From Blastocystis hominis (lineage: Eukaryota > Sar > Bigyra > Opalinata > Blastocystidae): a stretch of DNA of 64,000 nt. The notes under the pieces were generated by a model. That model made no database searches. It saw only the letters and a program-made list of their open reading frames with translations, and was not told where the DNA came from. Each line of letters begins with the position of its first letter. Position 1 is the first letter of the stretch. Positions 1-11,500 of the stretch are shown in pieces. The stretch is taken from assembly GCF_000151665.1 (NCBI RefSeq), contig NW_013171827.1, forward strand, positions 393,066 to 457,065. Direction: 5' to 3'. A program made the position numbers and the translations under genes.

Positions 1-14
1 CTACCGACTCAGGT

Positions 15-196
15 TGATTTGTTCAGTGATTCGTCATTGTTTAGGAACATTTCCATTGATTGATTGATTGATTGATTGTTTGTTTTAAACCGATTCTTGA
101 TCACAATTCATGATTCTATAATTATCAAAATATCAATCCTGCCTGATTATTATGATGTTCTTCTTTACCATTTGAACAATGATACTGAATTACTAT
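15..196. repeat. ~180-bp direct repeat, copy A (3' flank of an LRR-family gene)
   Basis: This stretch is almost identical to 8395-8577. Shared landmarks are the GTTCAGTGATTCGTCATTG block, a run of ATTG units, and a tail ending near ACAATGATACTGAATTA. The second copy lies immediately 3' of a complete MORN/LRR gene, so this copy is probably the downstream flank of another family member whose body lies left of the window. Similarity stops abruptly at about 196, where unrelated sequence leading to the Polinton-type gene begins. That makes about 196 a candidate insertion or recombination junction. Confidence 0.85.
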
Positions 197-443
197 TAAG
201 TGTTTTTGAATAGAGGATTTTTCGGGAAACTAGACTGGCAATTTCGGCCAAAGTTAGCCTCAAACCCTTTTCAACTGACTGCAAGCGTTGATCACGCAAT
301 ATGACCACGGACATCTTGTTTTTTGCCTTTCTTAAAAATAAGGCGAGAAATGTTAACATTAGTTTATTTTCCTCAACTTCGCTGTGTATGATAAAGTGAA
401 GCAAGCTATGAACGGTAAATTTCCAATTCCCCGACAGTACTCC
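197..443. other. Spacer between repeat and Polinton-type gene
   Basis: No recognisable gene. A reverse-strand open frame of 96 codons spans 165-455, but it resembles nothing I know and runs into the flanking repeat. It could be a degraded piece of the mobile element. I see no terminal inverted repeat here matching the right flank of the second Polinton at about 23.1 kb. Confidence 0.3.
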
Positions 444-1633
444 ATGCTCATCCAAGACTCACCTAGTAATGGAACGTTCTCGTGGTTCAGCTCGTACAAG
501 TACAAGAATCCTTACACACTTCTATGACTGTCCTGTTCAGACTCAATCCAGTTATATTCAACAATGTGGATTCTACGAATGTGGTCACCAACTCGAATGA
601 CGAAGAGATAACGATTCCTCCTGGATACTACACGATCCCTGAAATCATTGCCATCCTCAACACCATGACTGATACTACATTCTCGATATCTACGAAGGCT
701 TCGAGTTATGGGTGTATTTATATCCAATCTACACACACCATCGATTTCACCAATGCTCTAGATATTCGAGAAATCCTCGGTTTAGAAGGGCGAATGGTTA
801 TTCTATCCACTTCGTTCTATGGATCGAACGTGATTGATATCACGCGAAATCGCCAAGTGATCCAAGTGTACTCGACAATCGTGCGTTCCTCCGATCTGAA
901 GATTGCCAACCAGAACAACAATCTGCTCACCACAATGATCATTGACGATCCCGAGGTTAATTACCTCCGCACCGTGGAAGACATCTGCATTCCGATGATA
1001 ACCCGATTCGACCGATTGATGTTCCTGTTCCGCGATATGGATGGTAATATCATGCGATTGAACGGCGAATTCGAACTCCAGTTGACGATCGAAGATGTGT
1101 TTGATCAAGTGTCATCCTCAATTCTACCGATGAACCAGTTGAGTATGATGGAAGTGTTCGGTAATACTACGAAGAAGGAAGTGAAGCTGGACAATCCTCT
1201 GTCATTCGATAAGTGTTCCATCTCGTCTGTGTCACTCTATACCGATTTCGTGTTGCACAACGTACCAACCGATCAAGTGATATTAATCGATGTGGGAATA
1301 TCTCCACACGAGGTGTTAATACCCAGAGGAGCCTACGACATCACGAATGGAATGAGTGTGATCCGAGTGTACAGTAGTATCAATGCTCAAACATTCGGTC
1401 TGAAGAGTCCGCTGATCGATAACCTGATTCATGTATCGATGGGACTGAACAACATGATCACCTGGGACAACCTATCGATCGATGTGATTGAACAATCGAA
1501 CCTGGATTCCATTGATTGGGTACTGACAGATGCGAATGACCGTCCGATATCCTTGAATTCGAATGTGTACATCTCATTCACGATATCTTGTAAGTACAAC
1601 TTCAGTAAGGTATTCAAGAAGATAGATAGATAG
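444..1633 (+). CDS. Polinton-type structural (minor capsid/penton-like) protein, 5' end frame-disrupted
   Basis: A roughly 395-residue protein whose N-terminal third matches a second copy at 15173-15505 (both share LIQDSP near the start, then NVVTN, EIIAILNTM and TFSIST). The motif G-Y-x-T-I-x-E-I-I-x-x-L-N recurs in virion proteins of Polintons and relatives, so a role in a capsid or penton is inferred; no catalytic motif is visible. Comparison with copy 2 puts the start at the ATG at 444 and shows one base missing near 520-530: the first 26 codons are in one frame and the rest (from about 524) in another. The long frame stays open to a TAG inside a GATA microsatellite. Either translation starts at the internal ATG at 524, or this is a recently broken gene or a sequence error. 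No introns are seen, unlike neighbouring host genes. Confidence 0.55.
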
Positions 1634-2599
1634 ATAGATAGATATCATTGTCTATCTTCTATATATATATCTGAAAAGTAATAGTTTGATTGTTGCCTCC
1701 AACAAATCAGCCAGATATGTCTCACAGCTTGATATTGGACAACTACTCATTCCCATAGAGTCCATTCTTATGGATTTCAGCTTTATCATCAACAATACTG
1801 ATATCGCTATTAGTGAGTAATTCTATTCATCCTAATGAGTTGGGAACCAAAGCATTTCACTTTCATCAACCAACTCAAACAGCAAGTATTATGTATACTA
1901 TTGTTATTCATGCTCGTAATAGAACAACATTGTGAATCACTTTGTATCCCTATTGAAGTGGTGAACAATTCGATCCTTCCTTTAAATAGGAGATATTCTG
2001 CATTATTTGGCAGGTGGGGGATACTATAAGGGATAGTATTCTCTGGCAATATAACAAACTCTGATAGGTTCAGAGTGCATCAAAACGACAAAAACTGGCA
2101 CCAACTATCCAAAAACCTAGAAACAGTGGAATATGAATATATCTCTATTTGTTCGTATAAAATATATTATGTAGTCTACCTTATTTTGCTCAGTTCTTCA
2201 ACGACACACCCACCTTTCTCACAAACTCTACTATTCGATTCTACTATACACATATCACATATTATTACTATAAATGATAACCCAAAAACTGCTTATCGCT
2301 AGCTTTTCCATTTTCATTCCTATCATCATCTTCTACATACCCTATTTCTTTCTATCCCATCTAGAGTAGATTCCAAATGAATAGAACGAAAAACAAAACG
2401 CTTCCACTGGAAACAACACTCTTCGATCTATTCATTCCACAATATCCCATTTCCGCTCATCTCCTTCCACTTCACAGTAAAAACAACTCCCTCCCTATTC
2501 GAAATCTATTCTTCCACTCATACCCAATTTCAACACTATTTTCACAATTGCACAATTCCTGTGTATTTTTGAAATCATTTGTTTTACAATAAAAGCTAT
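1634..2599. other. AT-rich intergenic region with GATA microsatellite
   Basis: Begins with (GATA)n at about 1619-1643, then AT-rich sequence with only short open frames (64-79 codons on either strand) that resemble nothing. I see no gene, RNA or element boundary here. Confidence 0.5.
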
Positions 2600-5500
2600 T
2601 AGCTTCGTCTTACTGGGTTTGAATGTATTCAAAATTTGGAATTGGACTTGTATGTCTTGTCTTTTGTTTTGTTTTCGGACTTCTATGTGTTTTTGTGTGT
2701 TGTGTTGTGGGAGTGTAAGTATTGTAGCTGGGATGGGTTCTGTCGTCAAGTTGGTGTGTTTGAAGAAGCTAGTGTAGTGTGCGCTATCGTTACTTTGCCT
2801 AAACTGTGTGTGTGAGATATGCATCGTGAACGCATTCAATACCATAATGGCAGTGGACCCTGGTTCCATTTTTGCTGTGTGGAATGTGTTCCGAGTGAGG
2901 AATTTCTGTACTTCAAACTGTGCAACGTGGCGAACCCATTTATGCCATGTGCGACCGCGGATACATGGAGATAACTTGCAACGTGGGAGGTATCTGGTAC
3001 AGGCACGACGTTCTTGCCTAGGATAGCTGTTCTGTTTCTCGTATTTTCATTTTCATATTGTGAGGTGGTAGAGTGTGGTAGAGAGAACGGATTTGCGATG
3101 AGTGAAAGGGCAAACAATGGGAGCAAGACCTGTAGGTTTGTAGAAGCGGAGCGTGTGTGGAACTTGGGAGAATGGGACAAGAAGGCGGAGTATGCGAACT
3201 GCTGTGGACACGGTCCTCGCCTCTGATTGATGGGAGCCGAGTGAACTGGAATGGCCAGTGGGAGCAGGCGAGTTCCAAGACGGTGCAGTTGTGCATTTGT
3301 GGGTCTGTGGAGCATGGGAAGGTGGAGGTGTGCGTGGTGCGGGCGTGTGGGAAGTGTTGGAATGGAAGAGAGGTGAGGTGCGTGGCGGTGGTGTGCCCCG
3401 CGGACGAAGCGGCGGGGTAGCCAGAAGGGCACTTGGGGCAAGTGTTGGATACGAAGTGCGATGTGGACTAGTGGGGCATGATCACGGATGGGTGCAACGC
3501 CTATCAGCAGTGGGAATCGATCAATCGATCGATAGGGGACGGGCTCCTGCCAGCCCATCCTGCCGATGCTGCGCTGCGTGGCGGGCGATGGGGCGAGGGA
3601 CGTGGCGCTGTGGACGATGGGAGATGGGAAGCAATCCACGATGTACTGCACGAGCAATGTGGGCGTGTGCGAGGTGATGAACGACCCATTCGAGCCCATG
3701 AACATCCACATCGTGTTTGAATTGGCCGAGGCCACGTTCTCCTATCCCACCACCGCGATCTCCATCTCCGACTACACCATTGCCTTCGCCTTCGCCTTCG
3801 CCTTTGATGGCTCCTTCCCGCGGTTCTGCGAAGGCACGCACGCTCTACATCAATGCCAACAGGTTGGTGTCCCGAAACGGCCTCCCCTTCCCCGCGGAAA
3901 CCCTCATCGCGACCTTCTCGACCCGCGCCGGCGTTCGGTTGGCGTTCGGTTGGCGTTCGGTTGGCGTTCGGTTGTGGCCTGCTCGGATTGTGGAGAGCGC
4001 GATTGGTATGAGGGAAGTGGAGTAGGCGCAGCGCAGCGCAGCGTGTCTGTGCAGATGGAGGTTCCCTGAAGCAGTGGCATCTCCGATGAAGCCCCGATGG
4101 ATGGCCTTGATGGGCAGCAATGTGCAGAGCCAGTTCTTCGAGACGCGCTCCGTGTTGGTGGCGGGCGCCATTGTGAACAGCGTGATGGCCATCAGCTGGC
4201 GTGTCCGCAAGGGCGCCTCCTGGTCCGCCTTCGCGTCCTTCTCCGTCTACCGCCCCGTCGTGCTGCTGCCTGTCTCCCTCCCTGCCTCCGCGCCCGTCGT
4301 GCTGCTGCCGCCTTCGAAGCCACGCAGGTGCGCTGGGTCTGGTGGTGGTGCGAGCTCTTCGTGCAGGCCTTGGTTGGCTCCCACTCCCAGCTCTTCGCCG
4401 CCGACGCGCTCCTCCAAGAGGGCGACGTCCAGCAACCCGAGCTCTCTCTCTCTCTCTCGATGCGTGCGTGGCCTACTGGCTGCGCGTGGCGCTGTGCTCC
4501 GCCGCGTGCTCCATCCTCTCCGAGGCCTCCTCTCCCATCACCCTCGCCGCGTATGTCGTCGCGCCCGGCGCGGTGCAGAACCTCGAGGTGGCCGCGCTCT
4601 CCTCGACCTCGCTGCGCGTGCAGTGGGCAGAGCCGGCGGAGCTGGGCGGCGCCAGCATTCGGTACTACGTGGTGCGACGCTCGTGGATGGCGTCGATGGC
4701 CGTGATCCAGAGCGAGAGCGAGAGCGAGAGCGAGGTCGCCAGCACGAACTGCTTCCTGGACCTGCAGAGCGTGCAGAGCGTGCAGAGCGTGCAGAGCGTG
4801 CAGAGCGTGCAGAGCGTGCAGAGCGTGCAGAGCGTGCAGAGCGTGCAGAGCGTGCAGAGCGTGCAGAGCGTGCAGAGCGTGCAGCACGCGCCCATCTATC
4901 TGAGCGTGGCCGCGTTCAACGGGTATCTCTCCCGCCAAGAGAAGATCCCCGCGGTTCTGTATGCGGTGTGTGTGGAATCAGGCGGAGGGCATTGAGTGGG
5001 ACTGTGCGATGGCGATTACCGGATCCTTCCATGATCTCTGCACCGCCACGTGCGAGCTTCGCGCTCCCGCGACTTCCTCCTTCCTCCTTCCGCCGAACCG
5101 TCTGGTTCCCCGCGGGACGCGATGTGTGGGACGTGTTGGAGGGTGGGATCCCCGCGACTTCCTACACGCTGGAGTGCGTCCCGAGCGAAGTGGGCAGTGC
5201 CGAGTGGATGGGCAGGCAATTCGGAGTGTCCACGATGGCCACGTCGGAATTCGTTGGGTGTTGGTGGTGGACGGCGAGCCAACCTCCTCGCTCACCGGTT
5301 CGCTCTGGGTGTGGGTGTGGGTGTGGGTGTGAGTGAGCAGGAATCTGGTGGGCGATGGGGTGGGGTCCGTGGCTCCCTACGAAGGTGTGCAGAGTCGACC
5401 GGGCTCTCTGGATCTCTTCCTGTCCAACTGGGCGCAGAACGCCACCGTGGTCTCCGTCACCCAGCCCCTCCGCCTCCGCCTCCGCTTCCTCTTCGCCTAC

Positions 5501-5640
5501 GACGTGACCGGCGCGCTCATCTGCGCCCACCTCGTCGATCACGCCTGGTGCGCCGTGGGTCACGATGTTTCCACGTTTCCACGATCCAGACCGATTTGGC
5601 AGTTGCTGAGAGAGAGAAATGGTTGCGGTGTTTGGTTTGG
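2600..5640 (+). pseudogene. Adhesin-like multi-domain gene with fibronectin-III signatures, frame-disrupted or many small exons
   Basis: The forward strand carries protein-like segments in shifting frames. In order: a hydrophobic then Cys-rich piece (about 2625-2800), a segment with CDRGYME...C...G.W (about 2900-3000), a possible thrombospondin-like WNLGEW...CCGHG (about 3155-3220), acidic/aromatic segments at 3600-3870, the tail of an FN3 domain (YWLRVALC...SEASSPI, about 4470-4550), a complete FN3 start (PGAVQNLEV...LRVQW, about 4560-4680) interrupted by a tandem VQS repeat, the end of that domain (IYLSVAAFNG), and another FN3-like stretch (ATSYTLEC, about 5150). At least one frame change falls inside a (CT)n tract at about 4442-4459, suggesting microsatellite slippage; others could be unrecognised short introns. 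FN3 chains point to an extracellular or surface protein. The region is far more GC-rich than both flanks. The ends are guesses. No clear TGTTTGTT follows, only TGTTTGGTT at about 5626. Confidence 0.45.
4764..4884 (+). repeat. 9-bp tandem repeat (CAGAGCGTG)n inside an FN3 domain
   Basis: About 13 near-perfect copies of CAGAGCGTG, reading Q-S-V in the FN3 frame. The unit is a multiple of three, so copy-number change would alter length but not frame. The array sits between the beta strands of an FN3 fold (after FLDLQ, before IYLSV), where it would form an extended loop. Confidence 0.9.
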
Positions 5641-6558
5641 AAGATGGATGGATGGATGGATGGATGGATGGAATTGTAGAGATGTGGAATGGTTGAAGCG
5701 TTGTAGGATTTGAATGAGAATCGAAAATGTGTTTAGGAAGGAAGGAAAATGTAGATTTAGAGTGTGTAGGGTGTTGGAATGATTTAGAAACATGAACAGA
5801 ATAATCCAGAACGAGGAACCAAACGACTCTAGTTGATAATAATAATAGAGTGCTGTGAGTTGATAGTTGAAACAAAGATAGATAGAAAGAAAGTGTATTT
5901 AGAGTTAGTTGGTTGGTTTAGGATAAGGAAATGATAGAAAATGGAGTGAATGGCTAACGATGTGCGAAGATAGGTTCTTTGTGTGAAAATCACTGGATCA
6001 AAACCAATTTCCATTTGATTTGATTTACTAGTTTTACTAGTTTGAATTGTTTTCAAACCCAACCATTCCCAAGTCAAAATGATTTGGCTAGAATCATGGA
6101 TGGATAGATTGGATTATCGAAATAATAATGATGATAATATAGACTATTTAGACAAAGTGGAGTGAGCAACCAAATCCTTGCTTCATAACACGATTTCACT
6201 ATGATATCATAAATATACAACCTATACAGACATAGTAGACAACAAAATGGACTTTTCCATTCTGAGTGTTTCCAAACAATCCTGATATTATAAATATTAT
6301 AAATATCTATACCTCCGAACTATTTCAACCACAAAAATGTGAACAAAATGATGCGAAACACAAGTGAGTACTTCACTTGGAAATCTTGGATCCAATGTGT
6401 ATATGGTAGCACTCTATCATAATTTTTAAATATGAAGAATACTTAGGTGTAAAGAAACAAACTGATCTCTCTGTTTTCTTCATAAATTCTTTATATTTGG
6501 CTACAAATTACGGATTCAAAGAGTAGAGGCTAAGGATATGTGATAATAAATAGGTAGA
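5641..6558. other. AT-rich intergenic region
   Basis: Starts with (GATG)n at about 5644-5671, then AT-rich sequence without a supported gene. It contains the 5' flank of the MORN/LRR gene. A TAG directly before the chosen start at 6559 could be the acceptor of an upstream intron, but I could not identify a preceding exon. Confidence 0.5.
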
Positions 6559-7315
6559 ATGCAAGAACTTAAGGGAAGCGAATTTCTCCTGGACGGTTAC
6601 ATAACGCGTGGTGAACCAAAGGAAATCACTATTGGTGGCTGCAAGTATAGCCTCCAATATTATCAAGGCGATCACGAGGCTGAATACACGTTGACGAGAG
6701 CTGGGAAGGTTTGCCTATTCCAAAATGGCATACTAAAGATGTGCTACGAGGTGGATGCGAACGGGAGTGAAATCGGCGACTTTACCCGATTCGAAAATGG
6801 ACGTGTCGCTTTTGTCCAATCATTTGACGAAATTCTGGATCAACATGATTTTCATCGTATTACAAACCATGTCCGAGGCGAGCGAATGGAAATCTATTCG
6901 CATGCGAGTGATCACCTGATTTATCACGGTGAATTTAATGAGAAGCGAGAAAGAGAAGGATGGGGCATCCAATATGACGAAAAAACGGGTGCCATGCTGC
7001 TCGAAGGGATGTGGAAGGGTAACAAGCTTGTGGAGATCATCCGCAAAATCGAGGGAACTATCATGACGGAGTTCAAGCGAAACGGTAACAACACCATCGC
7101 TTCGAATCGAATTCCCCTGTTTGTGGGCGAATTCGTGTATGATGAATCGAAAGAATCGTTTCTTCGAAATGGTCGAGGATACTGGATCGATGAAGAAACT
7201 CGGATTGCTACTCGCGAAGTGGAATGGAAAGATGGAGTGGAAGTGAGTGGAAGAGATCTCTATGATGGATGGTACACTCGATCCACAACTCCCAAACCCA
7301 AACCCGCTCCGATGT

Positions 7316-7352
<37 letters not shown>

Positions 7353-8362
7353 AAAACGCGAAGAACCTGCTCCTCTTCGATTCAGCGTCACTGGATCTAC
7401 AAAATGGACCGATGTGAGTTTGCAAGTGACCGATTTGAAGATTTCGTCGAATTGCTGTAACGATTTGAATGCATTGGATCTGAATCGATTCGAGTGGCTA
7501 CGATCTATCGAAATCGGCAATGAATGTTTTGGCTCAGTGCAAACATTCAAAATCGATGGATTGAATCGATTGAAAACTATCAAAATCGGAAACAATGCAT
7601 TTAATCTATTGGCCACTTCTTTCTTAAGTAATCCTCATTCTACATCAGAATGGATGGAGAATAGTGATAAATCGAAATCATTCCACATATTGAATTGTGA
7701 ATCATTGGAATCCATTCAAATTGGTGAATATAGTTTCAGTGATTTTGCTGGCGACTTTGAATTGAAAAATCTACCACAATTACAATCCATTCAAATTGGA
7801 ACAATTGGAAGTTGGTCAACTAATTTTTATGGCAGTTCGTTTGTGATTCGAGGTATTGATATGATATTGAATATTTGAATGATGCATAGATCTTCCAAAT
7901 CTACAATCCATTACATTAGGTAATTTTGCATTCGAATGGTCCTTATCAACAATAATTGAAAGTATTGAATGAATTGGAATGAAATGATTGATGTAGATCT
8001 TCCATCATTACAATCCATTCAACTCGGTGATTGTGCACTTTATGGAAGATCATGGGATGATTCAAGTTCATTGATAATGCGAAGTAATAATGAATTGATT
8101 GGTTATGATTTGTTTTGTAGATCTTCCAAATCTAACATCAATAACTTCCAAAGGATGGAGTTTCTATTATCCTCGTGTAGTGACATTGGCAAGTATTTCT
8201 GAATATTGAATATTGATAGTATTTAGATATTCCAAATCTTCAAAATGTCAACCTACCTCGTTCATTCCTACATGTTCGATCGAAATCAATTTCGAGTATA
8301 GTTTGATTGATTTGATTTGATTCATAGATGTTTCTTCGATTCTCGCTAGACTTGTCCACTAA
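6559..8362 (+). CDS. MORN-like plus BspA-type leucine-rich-repeat protein (family copy 1)
   Basis: The first exon (6559 to about 7853) encodes about 430 residues: an N-terminal MORN-like half (YHGEFNEKREREGWG, FVGEF, GWY), a PAPAPAP linker (about residues 245-265), then LRR units with the BspA/TpLRR pattern L-x-S-I-x-I-G-x-x-x-F. The reading continues through four short introns, each GTA...TAG: about 7854-7890 (37 nt), 7961-7999, 8087-8120 and 8190-8228, plus one near 8296-8327. Each internal exon starts with codons for (D/N)LP(N/S)L and encodes one LRR; the first two introns are phase 1, so exons are interchangeable cassettes. The protein ends ILARLVH at TAA 8360-8362. BspA-like LRR proteins are usually surface or adhesion proteins and MORN repeats bind membranes; function here is inferred. 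Two complete relatives lie at 56-61 kb. Confidence 0.75.
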
Positions 8363-8394
8363 ATCAAGCATTAAATCTATAATTTTGATTTGAT

Positions 8395-8577
8395 TTGATT
8401 TGTTCAGTGATTCGTCATTGTTTAGGAACATTTCCATTGATTGATTGATTGATTGTTTGTTTGTTTGTTTCAAACCGATTCTTGATCACAATTCATGATT
8501 CTATAATTATCAAAATATCAATCCTGTCTGATTATTATGATGTTCTTCTTTACCATTTTAACAATGATACTGAATTA
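8395..8577. repeat. ~180-bp direct repeat, copy B (3' flank of LRR gene copy 1)
   Basis: Matches 15-196 with a few substitutions and differing ATTG/GTTT microsatellite lengths. It begins about 35 nt after the stop codon of the MORN/LRR gene and contains TGTTTGTT motifs (about 8454-8470) that could serve as its polyadenylation-associated signal. Confidence 0.85.
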
Positions 8578-8694
8578 TAATTGTTGTTTCAATCAATCAA
8601 TCAATCAATCATTGTTTTCGATCATTATCATTATTATTACCAATAAGCCAATGATCACATATTGAACATTCACAAATGATGAATCCAATCTACC

Positions 8695-8725
<31 letters not shown>

Positions 8726-11149
8726 TACAAATGATGATTTGAATAGGTTTGAACTAGGATTTGTTCAATATTGATAGGAAACTGCTTGCTTCGAATAATC
8801 ATCATAATCATCATGAATAATAAGATTGGATTTGATAGTGACACAATGGAATGGTTGGAATCGATTGATATTGGATGATTATTCACATTTGTGAATCCAT
8901 TGTTAAATCGGTAGATAATACAATACAATACAATAGAATGATTGATATTGAATTTGGATATTGATTTTGACTTATTGAATAGGAATCGATCACTGTATAC
9001 ATAGAATAGAATAGAATAGAATCAAATAGAGGTGAAATGGATAAAACAAGGCAATGAAACTAGAATAGAATAGAATAGAATCCTATTGAATAGCATTGGA
9101 AATCATATTGGATTCACCATTCAATCAATCCAACTATCATTTGTTTGTTTGTTTGTTTATCAATGAGTCACAAAACATGGATTTATCAATTTGATAATAA
9201 TGGAATCAAATCGGATGTGTTTGATACTTGATAGTTGTAGTTCGTAGTAATATCAATCGTGGTTTCACAATTCGATATTTGGATGGAATGTCGTATTCTT
9301 CAATATCACACAAACCACTCACTCACTCATTCATTCAATCAATCAATAAATGAAAGATAGCTGATTCAAAATGCAAATGAATGTTGAATATCGTAAAGAA
9401 TCAATTCATCATTCACACTCAATAATACTGATAAGAATAGAAAGGCTGTTCAATCCATTGATCCATTGAATGATTGAATGAATGAATGGTGTGTATTTGG
9501 TTAGTTTTCGATCTCCATTCATCATTATCATTATCATTATTATGATTGTATGATCATCCACATTATTCATCGGTCTATTTCAGCATATTGAATACCATTA
9601 GATCACTTTGGTATTGTTGATCATGAATAGAATGATTGGATAGGATCGATCAATCAGAATCAGAATCAGATTGATGATGAGTATTCAACCATCAATCCTC
9701 GTGGTTATTATTATTATTATTATTTGTATTTGTATTTGTATTTGTTCGATTATCAATGATATAGAATCGATCGAATGATTCATTGATAGCGATCCAATCG
9801 ACTGATAGAATTATACAATTGATTCGATCGAATCCAAATGGAACAATCACTCAAACACATTGTAGTCTCAATGGTTGTTTTGCAATTGAATCGATCGAGA
9901 TTCATGAAATCGTTATGTTCGATCATTGTATTAGCTGGAATCTATCATTGTACTATATTGCATAACAATACTCTTATTTCTTTCTTTCTTTCTTTCATTC
10001 TTTCTGATCATTATTATCATTATTATTATTATTATTATTATAGATATCATTCAAATCATTAGATTACATTCGAACAAGTCAATATGGAATCAGCATTTGA
10101 TAATCACAATACAATAATGAGGCATATTGTGAGAACCATTTGTGTTGTGGTTTGAATATGAGTATTTCGATAATGGCTTTTCTTGGAATCCATTGTTTGA
10201 TTGTATATTCAATATGCTGTTTGTGATTTAACACCAATGAATCCACAAATCACATATTTCGAATGAATCTTGATCGAACGACTTCAATCGAATCGTTTTG
10301 ACAAGATTCATTGTACTTAATCCAATTGAATCAATAGGAATCGACACAATCCATATTTGTTTGTTGAGATAGTATTAATTTGGATAATACTCAATGATTC
10401 ATTATTCTTTTGTTTTCTTTTGTTTGTTTTTGTTTTGATGTTGCTTATCTATTTTTGATTATTCCATTTTTCATTTGTTGTTATTGTTGTTGTTGTTGTT
10501 TTTCAACTTTTGGAATTGATTGTAGTTCATTTTATTATTTCATTTTTGATTTTGATTTTTAGTTTATTCTTGTTTGTTTTGCTATTCTTTAGTTTTCTTT
10601 GTTTCTTATTTTCTTATATTTGGGCATTTTATCTTCTTCCTTTTGTTTTCTTTTTCTTTTGTTTTCTTTTGTATTATATGATTCTAATTTGTTTTTAGTT
10701 TTTCTTTTTTGTATTTCCTTTTTCTTTATTATTTCCTTTTTTCTATTCTAACATTCATCTTATTATTCACTATCCACCAGACAAATTGGATTGTGTCGAT
10801 TCTTATCGATTCAATTCTCATAAGGAAATATGTGATTATTTGTTTGGATTGTTCCATGTTTTGTTTTGCTTATTTCTGTTTGTTTTCTGTTCATCATCAT
10901 CATTATCATTATTATATATCCATTTTAACCAATAATCGAATCAATCATGTGCCATCAGTTTGAAACAACAATACAAATTCCACAGATCATCGTAAAATGA
11001 ATCAGATAGAATTGTTCCAATCATAATCAATCGAAATGTGTTCCTATTAAACGAATCAAATCAAATCAAATCAATCAAATCAAATGATCAAGCGGAATCG
11101 AATGAAATACAATGAATCAAATCAAATCAAATCACCTAACAAGATAAGA
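8578..11149. other. Microsatellite-rich gene desert (part 1)
   Basis: Very AT-rich sequence dominated by short tandem motifs: (AATA)n at about 8698-8725, AATAG runs at 9003-9080, (TTTG)n, (ATTC)n, TTATTA runs, and T-rich blocks at 10380-10760. No open frame shows protein-like composition. The short hydrophobic frames at 10510-10960 come from poly-T low complexity. I see no RNA gene. Confidence 0.6.
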
Positions 11150-11500
11150 TAAGCTTAAACTTACCAAATGGAATTGAAATCTATGAAAATCATATGAAAT
11201 TAATTCCATTCTATTTATCAACAATACTCGAATCGATTTCGATTGAACATACCCCAATGATACAAGTAGATTGACATTTTGAAACAGATTTGGAATATCT
11301 ATTTACCATCTCTATTCAATATTTAGATCCACTTTCCAATGTCACCAAAACGAGGACAACAGAAACTCCATTATACAGAAGTTAGTGATGTTAGACTTGG
11401 AAGATCCAAAGCAAATCATAACCAATCAATTCATTCATACTTCGAAGTGTCAATAAAGTTGAATCATCATCATCCCATCTTTCTCCCCTACCTTCCAGTA
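11150..11500 (-). pseudogene. Fragment of the MORN/LRR gene family (3' LRR exons)
   Basis: Read on the reverse strand, this matches the 3' exons of the LRR genes: a GATCTTCCAAGTCTAACATC block, the ATTCCAAATCT block and an AATCGAAATCGATTCGAGTA block appear in the same order and spacing as at 8120-8300. Key intron signals are lost (a TAG acceptor before GATCTTCC has become TGG), and the 5' part of the gene is absent within 2 kb. It is a decayed, isolated copy. Confidence 0.65.

Noticed and set aside
2836-3735. 299-codon reverse frame in the adhesin-like region
   Set aside because: Composition is dominated by His/Pro/Arg/Ser low complexity; the forward strand carries the domain-like segments.
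4192-4938. Reverse frame with HALHALHAL repeats
   Set aside because: Antisense reading of the VQS repeat array and GC-rich FN3 region.
10510-10963. Two hydrophobic forward frames resembling membrane proteins
   Set aside because: They are translations of T-rich low-complexity DNA (Phe/Leu runs) without any other coding sign.
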